Assembly (NCBI RefSeq): GCF_024346755.1
Contig: NZ_AP024861.1
Coordinates: 1,302,001 to 1,366,000 of the forward strand
DNA length: 64,000 nucleotides
Source: Vibrio aerogenes
GTDB lineage: Bacteria; Pseudomonadota; Gammaproteobacteria; Enterobacterales; Vibrionaceae
Direction: 5' to 3'
Notes under the pieces: model-generated
What the model was told of the DNA's origin: nothing
Databases searched by the model: none
The model's input: the letters and a program-made list of their open reading frames with translations, nothing else
In this document: positions 9,660-18,973 of the stretch, in pieces
Layout: each line of letters opens with the position of its first letter
Position numbering within the stretch: the stretch's first letter is position 1
Translations under genes and position numbers: made by a program

Positions 9660-9688
9660 AATATAGAATTTTTCTGGAGGTCTCACAA
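9660..9688 (-). promoter_or_regulatory. gcvB promoter
   Basis: On the minus strand TTGTGA (9683-9688) and TATATT (9660-9665) are separated by 17 bases, placing the start near 9652. GcvA is expected to bind just upstream, in the interval shared with gcvA. Confidence 0.75.
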
Positions 9689-9746
9689 CGGACAAATTAT
9701 AATGCTTCGCATAAAAAAAACTAATCCGATTTTTTAAGGTGAAAGA

Positions 9747-10670
9747 TTGAACAAGAAATTACCGCCACTCAATTCTTTGCGTGTTTTCGAATCTGCGGCA
9801 AGACACTTAAGCTTTACCAAAGCTGCTGAAGAATTATATGTGACTCAGGCGGCGGTGAGTCATCAGATTAAATCACTAGAAGAGTTTCTTGGAATTAAGC
9901 TTTTTCTCAGAAGAAATCGCTCTTTGTTGCTTACAGATGAAGGACAAAATTATTTTTTTGATATTAAAGATGTGTTTACTTTTATTCAGGATGCAACAAA
10001 TAAATTGCTGGAGCGGAGTGAAAAAGGTGCTTTAACTATTAGTTTACCGCCCAGTTTTGCGATTCAGTGGCTGGTTCCCCGTCTGACAGACTTTCATTTA
10101 CAGCAACCTGATATAGATGTTCGGATAAAAGCAGTTGATAAGTACGAAGGGTCGCTGCTGGATGATGTTGATGTCGCGATTTATTACGGAAAAGGGCTTT
10201 GGCCAGGACTCAGGGCTGATAAACTGTATCAGGAATTTTTAATACCGCTGTGTGCGCCTTCTTTAATTCATAACGGGCATGCATTCCAGTCGCTGGATGA
10301 TCTGCAACAACATACGTTGTTACATGATGAATCCCGTAAAGATTGGCAGAAATTTGCGAAAGAGTATGAATTAGAGCTTGAGAATGTCAATTATGGTCCG
10401 ATTTTCAGCCATTCGACGATGGTCTTACAGGCGGCTGCACTGGGGCAGGGAATTGCTTTGGGAAACAATGTTCTGGCTCAGCCCGAAGTTGATGCCGGTC
10501 GTTTGGTGGCCCCCTTTGATAAAGTATTAATGACGGATAATGCGTTTTATCTGGTTTGTCATGAAACACAGGCGCATACAGGACGGATTGCAACATTTCG
10601 TCACTGGATGCTCAACCGCGCAAGACAGGAACAAGAGGTGATTTTAGATGAAGGAATCGCAGTTGATTAG
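9747..10670 (+). CDS. gcvA: LysR-type glycine cleavage regulator GcvA
   Basis: Cytoplasmic LysR-family activator/repressor of the glycine cleavage genes and activator of gcvB. It has 307 residues. The N-terminal helix-turn-helix is textbook (FTKAAEELYVTQAAVSHQIKSLE, about 22-44) and the effector-binding domain has the GcvA-typical stretches PSFAIQWLVPRL and PIFSHSTMVLQAA. The start is TTG, supported by AAGGTG five bases upstream and by the family N-terminus NKKLPPLNSLRVF. The following hydrolase gene overlaps its end by 23 bases. Confidence 0.96.
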   Translation: MNKKLPPLNSLRVFESAARHLSFTKAAEELYVTQAAVSHQIKSLEEFLGIKLFLRRNRSLLLTDEGQNYFFDIKDVFTFIQDATNKLLERSEKGALTISLPPSFAIQWLVPRLTDFHLQQPDIDVRIKAVDKYEGSLLDDVDVAIYYGKGLWPGLRADKLYQEFLIPLCAPSLIHNGHAFQSLDDLQQHTLLHDESRKDWQKFAKEYELELENVNYGPIFSHSTMVLQAAALGQGIALGNNVLAQPEVDAGRLVAPFDKVLMTDNAFYLVCHETQAHTGRIATFRHWMLNRARQEQEVILDEGIAVD

Positions 10671-11271
10671 TGGTCATGATGGACCGGTTTTTATATTTGC
10701 ACATGGTGCGGGTGCCGGTATGATGCATCCGTTTATGGAGTCAATGACCCGCTATCTGGTACAGCATGGGATCCGCGTGGTCAGATTTAACTTTCCTTAT
10801 ATGATTCGTCAGCAGCAGGAAGGGAAAAAGTATCCGCCTGATCGAGCGCCAAAGCTGCTTGAAGCGTTTGAGCAGATCATAGCGGCTCATGGCCAGCAAG
10901 GGGTTGTGATTGGCGGAAAGTCAATGGGTGGACGCATGGCAAGCTTGCTGACAAGTCATCCTTCAGTCAAAGGGGTCGCGTGTCTTGGTTTTCCCTTCCA
11001 TCCACCGGGTAAACCGGAAAAAATGAAAGGAGAGCATCTGGCCGATTGTCCGGTGCCATGTTTAATTTTGCAGGGTGAGCGGGATACATTTGGTAAGCGG
11101 GAAGAAGTAGAACTGATGAATTTCAGTCAGCAGGTTCAGCTTCAGTTTATTCCTGATGGCGATCATAGTTTTAAGCCCCGCAAGCGTTCCGGTTATTCGG
11201 AGGAAGAAAATCTGGAACTTGCAGCTGAGTTATTAAGCCGGTTTATCCGGGAGGTGGCAGATGAAAAGTAG
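10648..11271 (+). CDS. small alpha/beta hydrolase of unknown substrate
   Basis: 207-residue cytoplasmic protein with an intact alpha/beta-hydrolase triad: nucleophile Ser92 in GGKSMGG, an acid at about Asp146 in LQGERDTFG, and His173 in DGDHSF. It lacks a lid domain and resembles the KANL3/Tex30-like small hydrolases. It overlaps the end of gcvA and its own end overlaps ygdD, with GAGGTGA before the ATG, so it is translated as part of a gcvA-ygdD-rlmM run. In E. coli gcvA is followed directly by ygdD, so this gene is an extra member. Substrate and pathway are unknown. Confidence 0.85.
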   Translation: MKESQLISGHDGPVFIFAHGAGAGMMHPFMESMTRYLVQHGIRVVRFNFPYMIRQQQEGKKYPPDRAPKLLEAFEQIIAAHGQQGVVIGGKSMGGRMASLLTSHPSVKGVACLGFPFHPPGKPEKMKGEHLADCPVPCLILQGERDTFGKREEVELMNFSQQVQLQFIPDGDHSFKPRKRSGYSEEENLELAAELLSRFIREVADEK

Positions 11272-11668
11272 AGGTTTATTGATTTTTGGTGCAGGATCCG
11301 GCGTTTTTAGTGTGATATTCGGAGCATTTGCTTCTCATGGGCTGAAATCTGTTTTGTCACCGTATTTACTGGGTGTGTTTGAAACCGGTGTTCATTATCA
11401 GTTTATTCATACTTTGTCGGTTTTGTGTTGCGCCATTATGCTTTGTCTCCTGAAGAACAGTGATGAAAATAAAGCATCGAAATATTTTTCCCGTGCTGCA
11501 ATTTGCTTTATGATCGGCATCTTTTGCTTTAGTGGCAGTCTATATCTTTTGGCGTTAACTGGTGTGAAATGGTTTGGCCCGGTCACGCCCTTTGGCGGAT
11601 TGTGCTTTATTGTTGGCTGGATCATGATGATGGTAGCCGCATGGAATATGAAAGAGGTGAGTTCGTGA
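11261..11668 (+). CDS. ygdD: DUF423 inner-membrane protein (YgdD family)
   Basis: 135-residue membrane protein with about four hydrophobic helices. It starts with the family pattern in which a first helix leads into [10 protein letters not shown], and ends in a glycine-rich helix ([15 protein letters not shown]). GGGAGG precedes the ATG. It sits between the hydrolase and rlmM with overlaps on both sides. The role of this family is not established. Confidence 0.9.
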   Translation: MKSRGLLIFGAGSGVFSVIFGAFASHGLKSVLSPYLLGVFETGVHYQFIHTLSVLCCAIMLCLLKNSDENKASKYFSRAAICFMIGIFCFSGSLYLLALTGVKWFGPVTPFGGLCFIVGWIMMMVAAWNMKEVSS

Positions 11669-12756
11669 AGCAGGTTATGCTCTATTGCCGTGCTGGTTTT
11701 GAAAAAGAGTGTGCGGGAGAAGTTCAGGAGAAAGCAACAAATATTGAGGTATTTGGTTTTCCGCGTTTAGTTAAAAATTCCGGCTATGTTCTGTTTGAGT
11801 GCTATCAGGACGGTGATGCAGAGCGTTTGATTCGTGAACTGGACTTTCGCAATCTGATTTTTACCCGGCAGTTTTTTGCGGTTGCCTGTAGCTTTGAAGA
11901 CTTGCCTGAGCAAGATCGTGTGACGCCATTGCTGAGTGAGTTGGGTGAGATTGAAGCCTTTCCCCGTTGTGGTGATTTGCGTGTTGAAACACCAGATACC
12001 AATGAAGCGAAATCTCTGCTGAAATTCTGCCGGAAATTTACGGTGCCGCTGCGTCAGGCTTTGCGTGGTAAGGGCTTATTATTTCACAAAGAAAATACGA
12101 AGAAACCTGTCTTGCATGTTTGTTTTGTGAAACCGGGGCATTGTTATGTCGGGTATTCATACAGCGATAATAATTCTGCATTTTTTATGGGGATTCCCCG
12201 GCTTAAATTTCCTTCAGATGCACCCAGCCGCTCAACACTAAAGCTTGAAGAGGCGTTCCATGTCTTTATTCCCCGTCCTGAATGGGACGAGCGCCTGGCT
12301 TCCGGAATGTGGGCTGTTGATTTAGGCGCATGCCCCGGTGGCTGGACTTATCAGCTGGTTAAACGCTCTATGTTTGTGCATGCGGTAGATAATGGCATGA
12401 TGGCTGATAGTTTGATGGATACCGGACAGGTCAAACACCATATGGAAGATGGCTTTAAGTTTGAACCTTTGAAGAAAAATGTGACCTGGCTGGTATGCGA
12501 TATGATAGAAAAACCATCCAGAGTGGCACAGTTAATGGGAGAATGGTTAATTCGGGGATGGGCGAAGGAAGCGATCTTTAATCTGAAATTGCCGATGAAA
12601 GGACGTTACGAAGAGGTCTCAGAAGATATCGAAAACCTGAAACTGTTTTTTAAGGAGAATCAGGTTCAGTTTAAGCTTCAGGCTAAACATCTTTATCATG
12701 ATCGGGAAGAAATCACAGTACATGTTCAGATACTCTCCCGTATATCACCTTATTAA
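11665..12756 (+). CDS. rlmM: 23S rRNA 2'-O-ribose C2498 methyltransferase
   Basis: SAM-dependent enzyme that methylates C2498 in the peptidyl-transferase region of 23S rRNA. The 363-residue protein has an N-terminal THUMP-type RNA-binding region and a C-terminal Rossmann methyltransferase with the SAM-binding motif [12 protein letters not shown]; the K-D-K-E catalytic set is plausible (K in KLPMK, E in YHDREE). The frame is open to 11569, but the GTG at 11665, overlapping the ygdD stop (GTGA) with AGAGGTGA upstream, gives the family N-terminus [18 protein letters not shown] and is the supported start. Confidence 0.95.
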   Translation: MKQVMLYCRAGFEKECAGEVQEKATNIEVFGFPRLVKNSGYVLFECYQDGDAERLIRELDFRNLIFTRQFFAVACSFEDLPEQDRVTPLLSELGEIEAFPRCGDLRVETPDTNEAKSLLKFCRKFTVPLRQALRGKGLLFHKENTKKPVLHVCFVKPGHCYVGYSYSDNNSAFFMGIPRLKFPSDAPSRSTLKLEEAFHVFIPRPEWDERLASGMWAVDLGACPGGWTYQLVKRSMFVHAVDNGMMADSLMDTGQVKHHMEDGFKFEPLKKNVTWLVCDMIEKPSRVAQLMGEWLIRGWAKEAIFNLKLPMKGRYEEVSEDIENLKLFFKENQVQFKLQAKHLYHDREEITVHVQILSRISPY

Positions 12757-12883
12757 TTCCATAAAATGCACTCAACAGGTCAACAGACCCTAAATACCTT
12801 CCTCATTGCAGGTCACGAGGCAGATATCGAACACAGACACGCATGAACCCATCCCTGGGGCTGAATTCAGTCCCAGGGAAAAG

Positions 12884-13666
12884 TTAAACCCCTCGTTCCG
12901 GCTGACTGAAACGGATATCCTGAAGGTTAAAACCCAGCTGAATATCTGTTTTCAGTGTTGCGACGGCTTTACATGCAATCGCCAGTTCCCGGTGTTCTGT
13001 AAGCTTCTTTTGATATTTTTCTGCCAGTGTCATGCAACTGAAAGCTTCTTCCAGATTGTTACATTGTGTCAGAATCTCTTTCGCTGCTTTCGGTCCGACT
13101 CCCGGTATACCGGAAACCTGACTGGAACTGATGCCAGCCAATCCCCAGAAGTCTGTCAGCTGGGTTGGGCGGACGCCAAATTCACGTTCTATAAATGGTG
13201 TATCAAGCCAACGGTGCTGAAAGTAATCGCGGATCCTGAGTGTCGGTGATAAGAGCTGGCAGTAGCCTTTATCGGTAGAAATAATCGTGACCTGCTCTTG
13301 TCTGGCCGCGACTTTAATGGCGAGAGTTGCAACCAAATCATCTGCCTCATCCCCTTCGGACAGCAAAGAATCGAGGCCCAGCTCCCACCAGGATTGCTGG
13401 ATCGCATCCAGATTTTGTTTTAGAGGTTCTGGCATCGGTTTACGTTTTTCTTTGTATCCGGGCAACAGTTTTCCACGCCAGCCTTTGTCGTCAGATTCAT
13501 GATCGAAAACGGCAACCATATGTGTGGGGTGTGTTTCCTGAATAATTTTTGACAGGGTTTTCGTCGTCGTATGAATCGTTCGTTGGATATCTTCAGGATC
13601 AGGTTGTGCGGAATGCACACGCCGGATGAGATTCAGTGCATCAATGATGACCAGATGTAATGACAT
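12884..13666 (-). CDS. xni: flap endonuclease Xni (ExoIX)
   Basis: 260-residue homologue of the 5'-nuclease domain of DNA polymerase I, acting on flap DNA. Conserved acidic clusters are visible: DALNLIRR near the start, FDHESDDKGWR, EGDEADD (about 117-123) and STDKGYCQLL. A helix-hairpin-helix region follows at GIPGVGPKAAKEIL. As in other Xni proteins, part of the metal-binding acidic set found in PolI is reduced. No Shine-Dalgarno is visible; a 10-bp perfect hairpin ends 11 bases before the ATG. Downstream of ppnN on the same strand. Confidence 0.94.
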   Translation of the reverse strand: MSLHLVIIDALNLIRRVHSAQPDPEDIQRTIHTTTKTLSKIIQETHPTHMVAVFDHESDDKGWRGKLLPGYKEKRKPMPEPLKQNLDAIQQSWWELGLDSLLSEGDEADDLVATLAIKVAARQEQVTIISTDKGYCQLLSPTLRIRDYFQHRWLDTPFIEREFGVRPTQLTDFWGLAGISSSQVSGIPGVGPKAAKEILTQCNNLEEAFSCMTLAEKYQKKLTEHRELAIACKAVATLKTDIQLGFNLQDIRFSQPERGV

Positions 13667-13677
13667 GAGCTTAAAAT

Positions 13678-13699
13678 AATAAGGGCCGGGGCCCTTATT
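13678..13699 (-). terminator. strong hairpin between ppnN and xni
   Basis: Perfect inverted repeat AATAAGGGCC/GGCCCTTATT (13678-13687, 13690-13699). On the minus strand it is followed by ATTTTAAGC and then the xni ATG. It may terminate ppnN transcripts, although the T run is short, or shape xni expression. Confidence 0.6.
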
Positions 13700-13753
13700 G
13701 TAATCAAATCATTTTGTTTTTCAAAGGCAGGTCTTTTTCAGACCCTGGGATTG

Positions 13754-15115
13754 TCAGGTCGAAATCTTGTAGCAGGGAGCATAGGCGTGTCCCCCTGGAA
13801 GCTTCATGCGATCCTGTGCGACAAAGTCCTTGAGCAGTTTGTCCATTTTGCGCATCAGTTCAGGCAGTCCATCAATGATGAATGGACCAAATTCTTCGAT
13901 TTCCCGGATACCTTCCGCTTTAACATTCCCGGCGACGATCCCGGAGAAGGCTTTACGTAAATTCGCTGCCAGAGATTCAGGCGCCTGCTCAAGGTGCAGA
14001 TCCAGATCAGCCATGGATTCATGAGTCGGGATAAATGGCAACTGAAACTCCGGGGTGATTTTCAGTGACCAGTTGAAACTGTATGCATCTCCCTGTTCTT
14101 TGCGATACTGGCGGACTTCCGGCATCTTCTGGCTCATGACTCTGGCTGCTTGCGCCGGATCATCGATAATAATCTGATAATGTTTCCGGGCGTCTTCACC
14201 CAGTGTGTCTTTAATAAATTCATCCAGAGAACGGAAATAATCTTCGCTTTCTTTCGGGCCGGTAAGAACAATCGGGAGAGGTTGACTGGCATTATCGGGG
14301 TGCATCATGATACCCAGAATATAGAGCAGTTCTTCGGCAGTGCCCGGTCCCCCCGGAAAAATAATAATACCGTGGGCCATGCGTACAAAGGCTTCAAGCC
14401 GTTTTTCAATATCCGGCATGATAATGAGTTCATTGACGATGGGGTTTGGTGGCTCGGCAGCGATGATCGATGGCTCTGTCAGCCCAATATAACGTGCATT
14501 GGCGTAGCGTTGTTTGGCATGACCGATGGCTGCTCCCTTCATTGGCCCTTCCATTGCTCCCGGACCGCAGCCGGTACATATATTCATTTCCCGCAGTCCC
14601 AGCTCATTCCCGACTTCGCGTGTATATTGATATTCCGTCGGATTAATAGAATGGCCTCCCCAACACACGACCATATTAGGAACGACGCCCGGAATCAGGG
14701 TGCCGGCATTACGCAGGATGCTGAAAACCAGATTGGTGATATGAATGGAGTTGGTCAGATTCAGACGCTGGCTTTCAGCCACATGCATATTGACGTAGAC
14801 AATATCCCGTAACACAGAAGAGAGGTGTTCCTGAATACCTTTGATAATTTCACCATCTACAAAAGCATCAGCAGGCGGGTTTGTCAGTTCCAGTTTGATG
14901 CCCCGTTCTCTGCGCAGAACATTGACATCGAAATCCTGATATTTATCCAGCAGTTCCTTCGAGTTGTCAGTATGACTGCCTGAGTTAAGCACAGCCAGCG
15001 TGCAGTTACGGTATAATTGATACAGATCGCCGCTTGACGCGGTTTTTTTTAAGCGCTCAACTTCAAGTTGAGACAATAAATTCATACTTCCTGTCGGACT
15101 AATATGTGTAATCAT
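13754..15115 (-). CDS. ppnN: pyrimidine/purine nucleotide 5'-monophosphate nucleosidase
   Basis: 453-residue LOG-type enzyme (YgdH/PpnN) that cleaves the N-glycosidic bond of nucleoside monophosphates and in E. coli is stimulated by ppGpp. The Rossmann lysine-decarboxylase-like core shows the family signature [26 protein letters not shown], and the catalytic [13 protein letters not shown] around residues 255-268. N- and C-terminal flanking domains are present, giving the expected full length. A 240-base gap separates it from the GGDEF gene upstream on the same strand. Confidence 0.96.
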   Translation of the reverse strand: MITHISPTGSMNLLSQLEVERLKKTASSGDLYQLYRNCTLAVLNSGSHTDNSKELLDKYQDFDVNVLRRERGIKLELTNPPADAFVDGEIIKGIQEHLSSVLRDIVYVNMHVAESQRLNLTNSIHITNLVFSILRNAGTLIPGVVPNMVVCWGGHSINPTEYQYTREVGNELGLREMNICTGCGPGAMEGPMKGAAIGHAKQRYANARYIGLTEPSIIAAEPPNPIVNELIIMPDIEKRLEAFVRMAHGIIIFPGGPGTAEELLYILGIMMHPDNASQPLPIVLTGPKESEDYFRSLDEFIKDTLGEDARKHYQIIIDDPAQAARVMSQKMPEVRQYRKEQGDAYSFNWSLKITPEFQLPFIPTHESMADLDLHLEQAPESLAANLRKAFSGIVAGNVKAEGIREIEEFGPFIIDGLPELMRKMDKLLKDFVAQDRMKLPGGHAYAPCYKIST

Positions 15116-15356
15116 GAAGGTCTCCTGTCCCCCGGCAACTGGATCAGTTTTCTTAGTGTGATTATTTCATTTGTCCCGGCTATTCCTGATACAGTTTTGT
15201 ATATGGCCGATGCCCAAATATCCAGAAGGTGCTATGTATAACGCTATGATTTTTATTACCAATCTAGTTGGGTGTCAGTTTATCCGGAAACTTGTTTACA
15301 TCAATTATGAGAGACACTTCACATGATTGACCTGTTTGTGGCTAAAAAATGAACGC

Positions 15357-16637
15357 CTATTGCCATACGGTTTTATCCGGTCCCTGGTCTTTGAGCTTAT
15401 ATAATTGCTGATAAAGACGCTCCAGAGTTTCGTCTGGTGATTCATTGTCCAGAAAAGGGACACTGATACTGCTGACAGTTATCTTCAGCTCTTTATCTTT
15501 AAACTTAAAAGGGATGCTTCTGATATTATGTTGAATATTCTGGATTAATGAATAACATTCCTGTTCTTTTCTCTCCGGAAGAATCATTAAGAATTCTTCT
15601 CCCGATATCCGGGCTACAGTATCAGTTGCACTCGTTTCTTTCATAATGGCCCGGGCTATGATTTTGAGCGCCTTATCTCCGGCCGGATAGCCAAAGTGTC
15701 TGTTAATTGATTTAAAGTTATCAATGTCAAATAAAGCCAGTCTTAAAGGATGTTTGTTACGAATCCAGCGGTGATATTCAAGTTCCAGACGATGATGAAG
15801 TGCGGTCCGGTTATAAACTTTTGTCAGGGGATCCTTTAGTGCCCGTTCTGCCTGATCGGATAGCCGGTGGCGAAAATTTTGGGTAATTTCATAGCTTGTT
15901 TCTATCCGGTTTTGTGTGACTTCCAGAGTTTCAAGGTATGTTTGGTCATCACTTTCAGAGGCTTTGTACTGTTTAGATAATTCATTGAACTGATTAATTA
16001 AAGAGGCTATTTCATTTTTCAGCTCATTCGTATCCTGAGTTTCTTTCAGTACGGTACGGCTTTGTTGCACCAGCTGGGAAAACTCCTGATGCATTGAGTG
16101 ACGGTTCTGGCAGATCTGCGAGTGATATTCAATATTTCTGTTGGTTGAACTCAGACAATTTGCCAGTGAGTTATTGATTTGTTTGAGATATTGTTCTGAA
16201 TGGCTGCGTTCATATGCAGTCCCCTGAATCAGTAACCGGAATACTTCCAGTGTCAGTTCCAGCAACTGCTCAGGTTTGACACCCGTCAGGAGTCTGGCGC
16301 GAATATCAAGCAGAACATCTCCGGCTTCTCCGCCAAAGTCCAGCTCTGAAATCAACGTTTGGAGTTCATCAGATAACCGGTTGAATAAGCCTTGACCCAC
16401 GGACAACTGAATATTTTTTTCTTTTAATTCAGGATTGACTGCAAAGATCTTAATCGCACGTTCATAAAGATTCAGCAGGTGAAAAGCCTGCCTGGTTTTT
16501 GTTTCATGATGAATCTCACTGAAATTCAGTAAATCTCTGAGCTCTCTCTTTATCTTGGGCGGAAGTCCGGGAATCTTCAGTAATGTATTACCGCTCTGGT
16601 GTATCAAATGTTCAGAATTATTGATTTGTTTTTCCAT
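15357..16637 (-). CDS. GGDEF-domain protein with a variant SGEEF active site (putative diguanylate cyclase)
   Basis: 426 residues, no signal peptide or membrane segment, so cytoplasmic. The first 260 residues are helical with a coiled-coil stretch and an unrecognised sensory or dimerising region. The GGDEF domain spans about 265-426: DPLTKVYNRTALHHRL, the metal and substrate segment FDIDNFKSINRHFGYPAGD, and the signature loop ISGEEF near 340-345. The first glycine of GGEEF is serine, a substitution that some active cyclases tolerate. The RxxD inhibitory site expected just upstream is absent. It lies 42 bases downstream of a TPR protein with a second, degenerate GGDEF-like domain, so the two may act together. 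Confidence 0.88.
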   Translation of the reverse strand: MEKQINNSEHLIHQSGNTLLKIPGLPPKIKRELRDLLNFSEIHHETKTRQAFHLLNLYERAIKIFAVNPELKEKNIQLSVGQGLFNRLSDELQTLISELDFGGEAGDVLLDIRARLLTGVKPEQLLELTLEVFRLLIQGTAYERSHSEQYLKQINNSLANCLSSTNRNIEYHSQICQNRHSMHQEFSQLVQQSRTVLKETQDTNELKNEIASLINQFNELSKQYKASESDDQTYLETLEVTQNRIETSYEITQNFRHRLSDQAERALKDPLTKVYNRTALHHRLELEYHRWIRNKHPLRLALFDIDNFKSINRHFGYPAGDKALKIIARAIMKETSATDTVARISGEEFLMILPERKEQECYSLIQNIQHNIRSIPFKFKDKELKITVSSISVPFLDNESPDETLERLYQQLYKLKDQGPDKTVWQ

Positions 16638-16679
16638 AACTTTTAGCTAACTGTTTTGAAAATGTCCGATCACCCTTTG

Positions 16680-18959
16680 TCAGGGTGTCTCATTAACATT
16701 TAATAAGTTTTGTATGCTTTCTTCGTTGTTATATGAAGAATGTACTTTGACCAGTCCCTGGCTAATTGCCTGCTGGCAGGCTTCTCTGATATTGTCGGAA
16801 GCAAAACTTGCTGCCGGCGTATTATCAATGGCCTTTAAATAAACCCAGTGGCTTGATTTTTCTTTGATACTTAAATCTCTGGATGCACTGGTTGCCATCA
16901 ATAAAATATCCAGCAATTCTTTTTCATTGATAGCCGTATGTGCTTTAGGCGGAAAAGGATAATCGGCAATCCCGATCCGGATAATCCGGTTTAACGGAAC
17001 AGATGACTGAAATTCATTGACCCAGGTTTGAATCCGGTCAAATAATGCCTGAGGCTGTGTGTCCTGTTCCTGATTATTTTCTATATATAACAAATTTGCA
17101 TCTGTGAAATGAAATATCCGGGCATTTGATGATAACTTTTCTTTCAGAAATTTACCAAAAGCCAGCTCTAATTTCAGGCCTTCAGAATAACCGTGCTGCA
17201 GATACATATTTCTGAGAAAAGGCACATCAATCATCGCAAACCGGAGTTTATCATTCAGTGGCTTATGAATCAGCTCTCCCATATACCATTGTTCATAGAC
17301 CTGATTGCGTTTTTGCATCAACGTTGAGGAAAGATTGACATTCAGCATCCTCAAGTTATTCAGCTGAGAGCGGGAATGAGTAAATAAGTGGTTGTTCAAC
17401 TCTTCAATTTCTTCATTTTGGTGACGAATAATGTACCCGCGTCTTAAGATGACGAGGAAGAAAACAAAGCTGATAATAGCGATGCTGTATGAAATATTTT
17501 TTAAAGAACTGTAACGGTTTTTCTGGCGTTTCAGTTCTCTGTCCAGCCCTTCCAGATGAAGGGTTTGTTCAACAAATGCTTTTTGCTGTTTAAAGTCATC
17601 CTCACTCAGCTGATTGAGCTTCTGTTGCCGGGATTCATTTTGCTGGTAGTGTCGGTGTGCGTAATACAACGCCTTTTTGTAGTTGCCCTGCTGCTCATAG
17701 GCATTTGAAAGCAGTTTTAAAGCCTGAAGGTTTGTATGATGATCGTGAGTTATTTCGGTGAGCTGTTCAGATTTTAATCCCAGCTGTATTGCCAGAGAGG
17801 GTTGCTTTTGTACATAAGCGATCACGGCTTTCAGCAAAGCTGCTTTGCCCTGAAGTCCGGGAAAATCATTTTGTTTTAACAGTGGGTCAATGGCTTCAAG
17901 ATAGTCTTCTGCGAGTGGATAATTATAAAGTTGCAGATAGGTAGCTGCCAGATTGATTCTGACAGAAATAAATTGTGCCTTGCTATGCTGGGTGACGGGG
18001 TGGTCCAGCACATTGAGGTAAGAAACCAGTGCCAGATTATATTTCCCCTGGCGAAAGTAAATATCTCCCATTCGCTGCATGATGTTGACCCAAACCGGTG
18101 AACGTTCATAGTTGTCATAAAAATCCGCAGCCTGAGACAGGTACAGGAGGGCTTTGTCAAGTACACGCCGTTCGAAAAAAAGCCGGGCCAGCAGTGAATT
18201 GGTGGCAGCAAGCTGAGCGCCATCATCTGCTTCAAGTGCACTCCAGTATGCTGTCAGTAACTCTGAAAGGGCTTTATTATATTGCCCGTGAGAGAGGAAG
18301 TGTTTACCGAATTCAATATGATATTTGATCTGTGTGGTCACGGCCTGAATTGAAGAGAAATAATCTTTTGCATGTTTGTATAGCTTCTCAGCCAGCTGAT
18401 TTTCGTCTGACCGGGAGGCGATTTCTGCCTGTAGCATCAAGATTTTATATCGGATCCGCTGAATCAGTTGTGAGGTGTTTTTCATCTGATCCAGGCGGGT
18501 CTCAATACGGGCAATTTGCTGGCGTGCCCGTGATTTATTGCGATCAAACAACCAGTTGAGTTTGATCTCCAGCAGCCGGACATCGATATCCAGATAAATC
18601 AGTTGATATTTATTGGCCAGAACTTTGGCCTGACGAATGTAATCCATCGCCTGTGTCTGGTGGCCCAGATGTGATTGAGCCTGTGCGAGAATGCCAAGTG
18701 CTTCAACACTGGCGCCCGGTGTGCGGATTTTATGCTCCGTTTCATCTCTTGTGATCGTTGACGGGGTTTTTTCCGTTGTATCTATCAGTCTTCTCTGGGT
18801 CAGAAAAGCAGTCACAAGGGATTGTGCTTCTCTGGGATCAATATCCAGTAACAGGCTTGCTTCGTTGAGTGTCGGGGATGAATAACCACTGGCACTTGTG
18901 CTGTAGCACAGTAAAGTACTCAGCAACAGAAAAAGTGTTTTCCAGCTTCTGTTTGTCAT
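16680..18959 (-). CDS. TPR sensor with one membrane helix and degenerate GGDEF-like domain
   Basis: 759 residues. A signal peptide (LFLLLSTLLCYSTSASG) is followed by a long tetratricopeptide-repeat region, probably periplasmic (about 80-440; repeated units of the form A..YL..AL/ALYYAHRHYQQ). A coiled coil then leads to one membrane helix at about 487-506 (SIAIISFVFFLVIL), a second coiled coil, and a C-terminal domain (about 560-700) with the fold pattern of GGDEF proteins (RIGIADYPF) but TDANLLYI where the catalytic loop should be. Catalysis is therefore unlikely; a regulatory or c-di-GMP/GTP-sensing role is possible. The layout recalls TPR-GGDEF transmembrane receptors of Vibrio and Shewanella. 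It is followed by the SGEEF protein on the same strand. Confidence 0.8.
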   Translation of the reverse strand: MTNRSWKTLFLLLSTLLCYSTSASGYSSPTLNEASLLLDIDPREAQSLVTAFLTQRRLIDTTEKTPSTITRDETEHKIRTPGASVEALGILAQAQSHLGHQTQAMDYIRQAKVLANKYQLIYLDIDVRLLEIKLNWLFDRNKSRARQQIARIETRLDQMKNTSQLIQRIRYKILMLQAEIASRSDENQLAEKLYKHAKDYFSSIQAVTTQIKYHIEFGKHFLSHGQYNKALSELLTAYWSALEADDGAQLAATNSLLARLFFERRVLDKALLYLSQAADFYDNYERSPVWVNIMQRMGDIYFRQGKYNLALVSYLNVLDHPVTQHSKAQFISVRINLAATYLQLYNYPLAEDYLEAIDPLLKQNDFPGLQGKAALLKAVIAYVQKQPSLAIQLGLKSEQLTEITHDHHTNLQALKLLSNAYEQQGNYKKALYYAHRHYQQNESRQQKLNQLSEDDFKQQKAFVEQTLHLEGLDRELKRQKNRYSSLKNISYSIAIISFVFFLVILRRGYIIRHQNEEIEELNNHLFTHSRSQLNNLRMLNVNLSSTLMQKRNQVYEQWYMGELIHKPLNDKLRFAMIDVPFLRNMYLQHGYSEGLKLELAFGKFLKEKLSSNARIFHFTDANLLYIENNQEQDTQPQALFDRIQTWVNEFQSSVPLNRIIRIGIADYPFPPKAHTAINEKELLDILLMATSASRDLSIKEKSSHWVYLKAIDNTPAASFASDNIREACQQAISQGLVKVHSSYNNEESIQNLLNVNETP

Positions 18960-18973
18960 GTTTTTGCCCTGCG

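Noticed and set aside
12853..12879. Terminator between rlmM and xni (CCCTGGG/CCCAGGG inverted repeat)
   Set aside because: The stem is good but neither strand has a following T run, so it is not called a terminator.
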